The translations under genes and the position numbers were made by a program. Below, piece by piece: positions 1-5,624 of a DNA stretch of 6,004 nucleotides. The first letter of the stretch is position 1. Each line of letters begins with the position of its first letter. Under the pieces are notes generated by a model, which saw only the letters and a list, made by a program, of their open reading frames with translations, did not search any database and had not been told where the DNA came from. The DNA comes from DATIHT01 sp035480415 (lineage in GTDB: Bacteria; Patescibacteriota; Microgenomatia; Curtissbacterales; GWA2-41-24), in contig DATIHT010000052.1 of assembly GCA_035480415.1 (NCBI GenBank), forward strand, positions 1-6,004. Direction: 5' to 3'.

Positions 1-2
1 GG

Positions 3-56
3 AAGATAGAAGAGGTAATTAGATTCTCAAAGAAATTAATGAAAAGTAGCAATTAG
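3..56 (+). CDS. Possible C-terminal tail of an upstream plus-strand gene (partial)
   Basis: The frame starting at base 3 is open from the window edge to a TAG at 54-56. It reads as a lysine-rich, helical-looking tail (KIEEVIRFSKKLMKSSN), plausible as a protein C-terminus. The other two plus frames stop at bases 7-9 and 20-22. If real, its last codons and stop lie inside the CTAG-rich heptad array that begins at base 46. Only 17 codons are visible, so this could be chance and no function can be given. Confidence 0.3.
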   Translation, partial: KIEEVIRFSKKLMKSSN

Positions 57-115
57 TGCCTAGCCACTAGTGCTTAGTCGTTTATTCTAGGCACTAGGAA
101 CTAGTAGCTAGTTGC
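46..115. repeat. CTAG-rich heptad array forming an imperfect inverted repeat
   Basis: Units of the form NTAGNNN start at 46, 53, 60, 67 and 74. After a 6-base interruption (81-86) they resume at 87, 94, 101 and 108, so nine units keep an exact 7-base step within each half. CTAG occurs six times in this stretch. The halves are also complementary: 49-77 against 87-115 pairs at 21 of 29 positions, plus three possible G-U pairs, around a 9-base loop. A 9-base perfect match also exists between 55-63 and 87-95, so several registers can pair. No T-run follows, so it is not a classic intrinsic terminator. It lies between a possible upstream gene end and the 190-2118 gene. Its role is unknown. Confidence 0.75.
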
Positions 116-189
116 TTGTTATCCCTGTTAACTTCCTGTTAGGCACATATCAAGCTAAATCGGTTGCTTGGGCGTAAACTGCGCTCAAT

Positions 190-2118
190 ATGAGTGAACG
201 AATAATTGCACCAATTGAGCAGGCAGTGTACGCTGGAATTGGTGGAGCAAATATGTCCAAAGGCGCAATAGCAGGTGCAGAAATAGCAGTAAAAGCTACA
301 ACGGAAGGTGCTGTTAAATCGGCAGCAGAAGTTGTTCCTAAAACTGCGGTTCAGGCACTTGCTGAAGGTTCCAGAGCCGCGACTCAGACCGCCGATGGAT
401 CAAGAGAATTTTTAGGAAATTTAAGAACCCCCAAGAGTATACAGACTGAAACAGGTTCTGGATTAGGACAAAATACCTCTCAGATAATTTCAACAAAAGA
501 ACAAAGGATTGGTGATCTACAAGGTGAGTTAAACAATGCTAGAGAAACTGTTTCTCGCGTTCGTGAATGGCCCCAACCAGATTTCCGATATCAGGTTCCT
601 TATGCAGAGATACAAGCGGAGAGTATCGAAAGTGCTATTACCAATGAACAACTTGAAGTACAAATTTTACAAAAAAGCGATGGTACTCCAAGCTCTAAAG
701 ATGCCGTTATTGAGGATTTCATTAGGTCTCAACAAAGACAGAAGGCGACTGATCAAGGCACATCCCTAATACAAAGTGCTGAAGCGCGAAAAAGTACTTT
801 AGATGCCGATGTTGCAAGATACCAAGATCTTATTTCAAAAAAAGGTCAAGAACTGGAAGAGGCCGCTCAACAAAGAGCTCAACTGAGAGGCGGTTCCGAT
901 GCAGATCCTGACAATGTACAACTTGCACAGAATTATGATCGTGCAAGGTTTACACAGAGAGATATAAATATCGAGGTTGACAATTTGAACGAAGGGCTAC
1001 AAAAAGCACAAGAGAGAGCAACGGTTGGTGCTTCTCAAATTGAAGATCAAATAAAAAAAGGCCAGGCAATACTTGAAGATGTAACCCAAAATCCGGAGGC
1101 TTACGATAAACTACCTGGCAATATAGAGGAAGATCCTGATTTCGAAAGCTGTCTAAAGGCGGCAAAATTTTCGGAGAGCGAAGATACTGCTAAGTTTAAA
1201 GAAAACATTGGTCTAGACCCCGCCGCAGAGGCAAAAAAATACTTTCAGGTAAGATTTCCTGAGAAGTATGCATACTACCAGAGGAAGGGACTAGTATCGG
1301 AACCAAGTGACGAAACATCAGCTACAGCTACTGCTGGAGCAACTGAGGTTTCTGCCCCCACACTACAAGCACCACCGGTGGAAGTGGCAGTCACTGATGT
1401 TACTGCACCCGAAGCCCCTTCAACTCCAAATGCCGGCGATATAGAAACTCCAGTTGCAGCTGAAAGTCCTGCTCCTACAGATGAAACTGCAAATGTTGAA
1501 ACTCCTGAAGTTGACGAGCTGGCAGCTAAAGCCGAGGTTGCATTTGCAATAGGCATCCGCGACAGATACAACCCAATGACTAGAGCATTTGCAAGGGGTG
1601 ATGTGCCCACAGTTGCAGAGATGACTGATTATGATCCAAGGCTTTTGGACGAAGACTTTACAAAACTTTTGGCACAAGACGGCGGACCAAGATATATTCT
1701 TTCCGAGATTCTAAAAACAGCAGTAGATTCAAGTGGTAAGAGAATCATGACTGATGAAGAGGTCGCAAGCCAAATACAAAATGAAGAATGGGTTGGTGCA
1801 AATTCTATCAAGGCTGCTGAAAAATTAATCATCGCCAAAGCAAAGAAGGAAACGGTAAGTAAAGATGAGGCAAAAACCATTGTTGAGTCGACTTGGGGTG
1901 CGGATGTTGTTGCTTCTTTGGCCCTTGTCTATAAGGAGAACGCTGAGGTTAAGGCTATGCTGGGTGGATTGTTAGATAAAAAGGGTATGACTTTTTTTGA
2001 AAGTTTTAAGAAGGACTTTACTAAAAAATCGCTCTTGGATTTATTATTGGCAATTTTGGGCGCAATTGGAAAAGTAGTAGTTAAGGGACTTACCTCTGGA
2101 ATGGAACCCCAGCGCTAA
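190..2118 (+). CDS. Hypothetical protein with coiled-coil-prone N-half, Ala/Pro/Thr-rich linker and hydrophobic C-terminal helix
   Basis: I do not recognise this 642-residue protein. Residues 1-70 are rich in Ala, Gly, Val and Thr, with no signal peptide. Residues 100-300 are long, charged, Gln/Glu/Lys-rich helices of coiled-coil type, for example around 103-125 and 195-295. Residues 310-368 look like a small globular segment with the only cysteine (321). Residues 372-442 are an Ala/Pro/Thr/Glu-rich, probably disordered linker. Residues 443-600 look like a compact helical domain, and 615-634 form a hydrophobic C-terminal helix (LLDLLLAILGAIGKVVVKGL) that could be a membrane anchor or amphipathic. 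An in-frame TAA at 175-177 makes ATG 190 the first ATG, but no clear ribosome binding site precedes it. ATG 253 (residue 22) is an alternative, with GGTGGAG at 241-247 before it. The TAA stop overlaps the stop of the convergent DUF4012 gene. The reading frame is convincing; the function is unknown. Confidence 0.85.
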   Translation: MSERIIAPIEQAVYAGIGGANMSKGAIAGAEIAVKATTEGAVKSAAEVVPKTAVQALAEGSRAATQTADGSREFLGNLRTPKSIQTETGSGLGQNTSQIISTKEQRIGDLQGELNNARETVSRVREWPQPDFRYQVPYAEIQAESIESAITNEQLEVQILQKSDGTPSSKDAVIEDFIRSQQRQKATDQGTSLIQSAEARKSTLDADVARYQDLISKKGQELEEAAQQRAQLRGGSDADPDNVQLAQNYDRARFTQRDINIEVDNLNEGLQKAQERATVGASQIEDQIKKGQAILEDVTQNPEAYDKLPGNIEEDPDFESCLKAAKFSESEDTAKFKENIGLDPAAEAKKYFQVRFPEKYAYYQRKGLVSEPSDETSATATAGATEVSAPTLQAPPVEVAVTDVTAPEAPSTPNAGDIETPVAAESPAPTDETANVETPEVDELAAKAEVAFAIGIRDRYNPMTRAFARGDVPTVAEMTDYDPRLLDEDFTKLLAQDGGPRYILSEILKTAVDSSGKRIMTDEEVASQIQNEEWVGANSIKAAEKLIIAKAKKETVSKDEAKTIVESTWGADVVASLALVYKENAEVKAMLGGLLDKKGMTFFESFKKDFTKKSLLDLLLAILGAIGKVVVKGLTSGMEPQR

Positions 2119-4961
2119 TTTTTCTTTAGATTTATTGTGAATTGCCTGTCGGTTGAAAGATCGGAGTTTATTGTGATGTTTTGGCCTTGGTAATTAGGAC
2201 AAGATCCTGAAACAAGTTCAGGATGACACGAAGAGGGGTTAACATTTTTTACAGTGAGATATGCGGGCAGGTTGAATTTAAACTCTAGCGGATCTTTTTC
2301 GGTGCCTGCCTGTTTTTGGAAGTAAACGCTGTAAGTTGGGTTAGTTTCCAGTTTTATATTTTTTGGAATTCTATATGTGAAGGTGACAACTTTGGTTGAT
2401 TTGATTGGTACCTCAACGTACGTTGCCAGTTGGGTTAAGCTGCCCTGGTTTGTAACTTCTACAAGCTTAAGGTCGCTTTGATCGCCGTTTTGGTATGCAA
2501 AAAGGCCGGCTGCAAATGGTACATAAACACGCAGGTAATTAACATACTTGCCGCCCGGCCACGTATCTGCCTGACTATTGTTGGTATAGGTAATTGTTAA
2601 TTTACCCACTAAATCCGCATCTTTGCCCACGGTCATTTCGTACGCAACTTTTCTACTTAAGAACCTGTTGACTTTGTTTGCACCTACGTTTGCTTCGACA
2701 AGTGCTACGTAATCACGGGTTTGGGTAGTGTCTTCTGCAGGATTGAAGTAAAGCGGTGGCAGGGGCTGGTCCCAAGTGTTGGTTTTGGCAAAGCCTGACA
2801 GGTTGGGGTCGTCGAATGTAAACATTAGGTGCTTTTGCGACAAGCCTTCTTGTGCGCCTTGGATTAAGGCAATGAGAGAGTTGGTTGTCGGTTGTCGGTT
2901 CACAGTTGTCGGTGACTGGAGATCGGTGACTATTTTGGTGATCATGGTTCTGGTTAGTGCCCCAAAGAAGTCGCGCTTTTGGGTGGAACCCGGAAAGAAA
3001 CCTACCTCACTGTAATATTCACCTTTTTCGAATAGATTATCGGCAGTAATATTTTGCCCATAATCCGGAACAGAAATTGGTCCCATTCCTTTTAGAATTT
3101 CCTGCACGAGAGTTAGATCCATAACAATAACTCCGTCTACATCCTGTCCGGTTTCTTTTTTGAAAAAGTCGCGCTCGACTCTTGAATTTTGAGTGAAATC
3201 ACCAGACCAATTAGAATCGCGAAGAAAGTAATTGTCGGTTCCCAGCTTGTCTTTAAGAGGAGCAGGCGGCTGGATTTTTTCTTTAAGCTGGCCGTCGATT
3301 GTGTAGATATCCTCCACCTGAATATTCTGCAGATGGCCTTTGTCAAACTGGACGATTGCAAAATTACCTATAAAACCGCCGCCCGGGCGAAGTTCGGTAT
3401 TATTTTGCAAAAGCACAAGATAAGTTTTTTTGGCACCATTGCCAACAAGATTGTTTGTAAGATTTGTTAGTTCATATACTCTTTGGGCGGCTGTGTTGAG
3501 AGCCTGCAGCTGTACTTTAACGTTTTGCAGTTTGTTATTGGCAAGCGGAAGACTAACATCTTTTATCAAAAGCCACGCCTGGGTGGAGGTAGTATAAGCC
3601 TTGCTAAAGTTGGCAGATGGTGTTTCCAGGTCGAACCCTTCGTTTTTGGCATTTGGGTTGGCAATTATAGAATAATCGTGGGCAAGCGTTTGGGCACCAT
3701 CGATAAAGTAGCCTGCTGCTTCTGCTGAGCGCTCTGCACCCTGTAGCAAATTATTAATATTTTTTATTGGAATAAATCTTGTTTTGTTATGCGCAGCATG
3801 AAATGATTTTTGGGCATAGTCTGTCTGTTTTTTGGCCGATTGAAAATCTCCCATTGTAAGACTTTTTTGCGCAGCTTTAACGGCTTTTTGGCCAAGGTAA
3901 ACATCAAGACTGGTTTTTGCAGTTGTTAGTGCTAAGACTATTAATAAGATAAGCAAAACTTTTTTAAAACTTAGGCTTGTGTTAACGCTTGGTATTTGAG
4001 GCATTTTGAATTGTTTTTGTTGTTTCTGGGTGTTTACATCGGCTGTCTTTTTCTCAACAGCCTGGTATGTTGCGGTTTTCGGAATGTAGCTCTGAGACGG
4101 AGATGATTCCTGTTCGCCGCTTAACTTGAAGTTTTGGAAAGTATTTTTTAGTCCCTGGGCCAAATTTACTTTTGCCCCGGGCCCCATTTCGTGTGTATTT
4201 ATTTCGATTTGGGGCTCTTTTTGGGCCGTGCCTTCGGGGCCTGCAAAAAACAGGCCAATTTCTTTGTTAAGAGCAAGTCTTGCCACATTTTGAATTTCGT
4301 AGGAGGCAGAAAGAGTGGTTTTGGCACTTTCGGAGACTAGATAGTGAATTTTTTTGTCTGTTTTTTCGAAGGCCAGTTTGTGAACAGCATAAATGGCATC
4401 TGTGATGTAAGTGGGATAGATATAGTTAAGACCTTCGTTTTCTAAAATGACTTTATCGCCTTTTGTGGCTTGTTTGATAAGTTGCGAAAGCCGGTTTTCT
4501 TCTGAATTTGGCATGCCCGGGCCATAGATATCACCGATCAGGAGCAGATTGATGTGATCTTTTAAGCTTTCATCTGTGCCCGTTAGGTAATCGTAAAAAT
4601 CGGGAGACGTAGAAATAGGCGCTGCGATAAACAAACTTGAAAGATGTCTTTTGGTTAGCGTGATAACGTTTGAAATTTGGGGAGAGGTGTTTGTGATTTG
4701 AGTAATGCTGCTTTTGGCATTTTTTAGGAGCGAAAGATCGAAAATAATATCGAATTGTGGTAGGTATGATGGTAGGGGCTGGGAAAGATCTATTTCCAGA
4801 AGTGTAAAATCGTGACTGGTTAATAGGTGCTGAGAAAGCCTGCTTGCGCCTACTCCATAGACCACGCAACCTGCACCAATTAAGGCTTTTGCGAGTTCAC
4901 TACCAAAATAGGTGCCAACATCGGTTATTAAAACGTGAGTCTTACGGGCAGTAGAGGACAT
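2115..4961 (-). CDS. Membrane protein: degenerate SDR/epimerase-like domain, one TM helix, extracellular DUF4012 region
   Basis: This 948-residue protein has three parts. Residues 8-240 resemble an extended SDR (NAD-dependent epimerase/dehydratase), with IYGPGM at 145-150 and an IYPTYITDA segment at 181-189. The nucleotide-binding motif is degenerate: TDVGTYFG (13-20) in place of TGxxGxxG. No YxxxK catalytic pair is visible, so it may be a non-catalytic binding domain. After a polar linker, residues 335-349 form one membrane helix, followed by a helical stalk (350-500). Residues 508-675 are DUF4012: NNTELRPGGGFIG (520-532), an RDSNW motif (581-585), a VDGVIVMD segment (608-615) and GPISVPDY (627-634). 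Residues 745-905 form a beta-rich C-terminal region usual for the family. The expected topology is cytoplasmic SDR and external DUF4012. A Wzz-like gene lies upstream, suggesting glycopolymer assembly or attachment. Two repeats are translated within it (residues 678-693 and 913-920). The ATG start has no Shine-Dalgarno sequence. The DUF4012 assignment is firm; the activity is unknown. Confidence 0.93.
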   Translation of the reverse strand: MSSTARKTHVLITDVGTYFGSELAKALIGAGCVVYGVGASRLSQHLLTSHDFTLLEIDLSQPLPSYLPQFDIIFDLSLLKNAKSSITQITNTSPQISNVITLTKRHLSSLFIAAPISTSPDFYDYLTGTDESLKDHINLLLIGDIYGPGMPNSEENRLSQLIKQATKGDKVILENEGLNYIYPTYITDAIYAVHKLAFEKTDKKIHYLVSESAKTTLSASYEIQNVARLALNKEIGLFFAGPEGTAQKEPQIEINTHEMGPGAKVNLAQGLKNTFQNFKLSGEQESSPSQSYIPKTATYQAVEKKTADVNTQKQQKQFKMPQIPSVNTSLSFKKVLLILLIVLALTTAKTSLDVYLGQKAVKAAQKSLTMGDFQSAKKQTDYAQKSFHAAHNKTRFIPIKNINNLLQGAERSAEAAGYFIDGAQTLAHDYSIIANPNAKNEGFDLETPSANFSKAYTTSTQAWLLIKDVSLPLANNKLQNVKVQLQALNTAAQRVYELTNLTNNLVGNGAKKTYLVLLQNNTELRPGGGFIGNFAIVQFDKGHLQNIQVEDIYTIDGQLKEKIQPPAPLKDKLGTDNYFLRDSNWSGDFTQNSRVERDFFKKETGQDVDGVIVMDLTLVQEILKGMGPISVPDYGQNITADNLFEKGEYYSEVGFFPGSTQKRDFFGALTRTMITKIVTDLQSPTTVNRQPTTNSLIALIQGAQEGLSQKHLMFTFDDPNLSGFAKTNTWDQPLPPLYFNPAEDTTQTRDYVALVEANVGANKVNRFLSRKVAYEMTVGKDADLVGKLTITYTNNSQADTWPGGKYVNYLRVYVPFAAGLFAYQNGDQSDLKLVEVTNQGSLTQLATYVEVPIKSTKVVTFTYRIPKNIKLETNPTYSVYFQKQAGTEKDPLEFKFNLPAYLTVKNVNPSSCHPELVSGSCPNYQGQNITINSDLSTDRQFTINLKKN
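2204..2224. repeat. Palindromic interspersed repeat inside a coding region (translated as HPELVSGS)
   Basis: ATCCTGAA (2204-2211) and TTCAGGAT (2217-2224) are perfect 8-base inverted copies around the loop ACAAG. On the minus strand they encode HPELVSGS, residues 913-920 of the DUF4012 protein, flanked by two cysteines (912 and 921). From general familiarity, this sequence and its peptide recur as a small dispersed palindrome in many unrelated bacterial genomes, often translated in hypothetical proteins. Here it interrupts an otherwise ordinary C-terminal beta region in frame. For the plus-strand gene it lies about 85 bases past the stop, where its hairpin could mark or protect a transcript end, though no T-run follows directly. 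Confidence 0.8.
2884..2930. repeat. Degenerate GTTGTCG heptad array within the DUF4012 gene
   Basis: On the plus strand GTTGTCG occurs exactly at 2884, 2891 and 2905. Diverged units fill the steps at 2898, 2912, 2919 and 2926, and TCGGTGAC recurs 14 bases apart at 2909 and 2923. The period is 7 bases throughout. On the coding strand this becomes residues 678-693, a Thr/Pro/Asn/Gln-rich loop between the DUF4012 core and the following helix (LIALIQGAQEGLSQKH). The composition differs from its surroundings and looks like an expansion tolerated in a surface loop. It is not detectably palindromic, unlike the other two heptad arrays. Confidence 0.7.
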
Positions 4962-4972
4962 AGGTTAATTTA

Positions 4973-5063
4973 CCATTTTCCATTTTCCAATTTCCATTTA
5001 TTTAAAAATTAATCAATTGAAAAATTTAAAAATCAATGGTAAATGACAAATGGCAGATGGAAA
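4973..5063. repeat. 13-unit heptad array forming a long imperfect inverted repeat in the intergenic spacer
   Basis: The array is 91 bases, exactly 13 steps of 7. Four CCATTTT-type units start at 4973, 4980, 4987 and 4994. Four ATGGNAA-type units, which are inverted copies, start at 5036, 5043, 5050 and 5057. The 35 bases between are very AT-rich and contain ATTTAAAAAT twice (5000-5009 and 5024-5033). Arms 4976-5000 and 5040-5064 match at 20 of 25 positions when inverted. It fills nearly the whole spacer between the Wzz-like stop and the SDR-DUF4012 start, so it lies in the leader of the latter. It might hold an AT-rich promoter or act as a processing hairpin, but I see no convincing -35/-10 pair or terminator T-run. 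Confidence 0.75.
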
Positions 5064-5066
5064 ATC

Positions 5067-5624
5067 TCATAATTTGAAGTAGGTTTTGAGGCTGATTGCG
5101 AGAATGGAGGCTGCAAGACCTAAAAACAATCCCGCAGTCGCTGCAACTTTTTTACTTAATATCCTTTGGGATGGAGCAGACGGCGTGCCTACTTCTTTGA
5201 GTATTGTCTGTTGATTATTCAAACTGGCAAGTTTGTTATTAAAAGACAGTACTGTTCCTTTTAATAAAATTTTTGCTTCTTGGGGGGTTTTTGTAGACGC
5301 TGTAATTGTTATTACCTGGGGGCCATTTTTTTTGATGGAAATTGAACCTTTTTGTGCAAGGTCGTTTTGAAAATCCGGACTTTGAATTAAGGCAACTGTT
5401 GTATCTGTAAAATTACGGGCCTCTTCTTCCATGTAATACGTAGTGCTTTGTTGTAGGGTGGCAGTTGGAGTTGCCTGCGATGCTACAAAAAATGTTTGGT
5501 TTTGAATGTAGTTTTTAGAGAGGTTTTTGGTCGATATTAAGGCCAGAGCGAGACCGCCTAATGTAAAGACAGTTACAAATACCATATTCTTTTTAATAAT
5601 TTCCAAATACTGTTTAAATTCCAT
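5067..5624 (-). CDS. Wzz-like polysaccharide co-polymerase / chain-length determinant protein
   Basis: The 185-residue protein has the usual layout of Wzz/YveK-type polysaccharide co-polymerases. It starts with a short cytoplasmic MEFKQYLEIIKKN segment and a first membrane helix at about 14-31. An extracytoplasmic region of about 125 residues follows, with helical stretches and a conserved-looking VITITASTKTPQEAKILLKG segment (104-123). A GTPSAPSQ proline-containing turn (146-153) precedes the second membrane helix (159-179), and the tail is very short. There is no tyrosine-kinase domain, so any kinase partner would be separate. In the family these proteins set polymer length or open the export path for surface glycans. 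I chose ATG 5624 because AAGAG precedes it; a TTG at 5639 in the same frame would add five residues and has no such signal. It overlaps the RNase H gene by 11 bases, which suggests co-transcription. The family call rests on topology and motif feel, not on a search. Confidence 0.78.
   Translation of the reverse strand: MEFKQYLEIIKKNMVFVTVFTLGGLALALISTKNLSKNYIQNQTFFVASQATPTATLQQSTTYYMEEEARNFTDTTVALIQSPDFQNDLAQKGSISIKKNGPQVITITASTKTPQEAKILLKGTVLSFNNKLASLNNQQTILKEVGTPSAPSQRILSKKVAATAGLFLGLAASILAISLKTYFKL

Noticed and set aside
46..115. CRISPR array
   Set aside because: Units are only 7 bases and contiguous, with no conserved 25-40 base repeat or unique spacers.
116..189. Promoter for the 190-2118 gene
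   Set aside because: TGTTA recurs at 117, 126 and 137 and some AT-rich hexamers exist, but no -35/-10 pair with proper spacing is convincing, and the TGTTA spacing is irregular.
1275..1610. Open minus-strand frame of 111 codons opposite the 190-2118 gene
   Set aside because: Its Ala/Ser/Thr/Val-rich product is the reverse of the low-complexity Ala/Pro/Thr linker in the main gene, with no independent start signal or domain.
4570..4869. Open minus-strand frame of 99 codons inside the SDR-DUF4012 gene
   Set aside because: It is a frame shadow of the SDR domain; its product is Arg/Lys/Phe/Ser-rich with no family features.
4973..5063. Intrinsic terminator for the Wzz-like gene
   Set aside because: The inverted arms are AT-rich and imperfect with a 39-base loop, and no GC-rich stem with a T-run is present.
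5067..5069. TGA read as glycine or tryptophan (recoded CPR lineages)
   Set aside because: No in-frame TGA occurs within the 642- or 948-codon genes, and this TGA falls right after a second membrane helix and short tail, a normal end for a Wzz-like protein.
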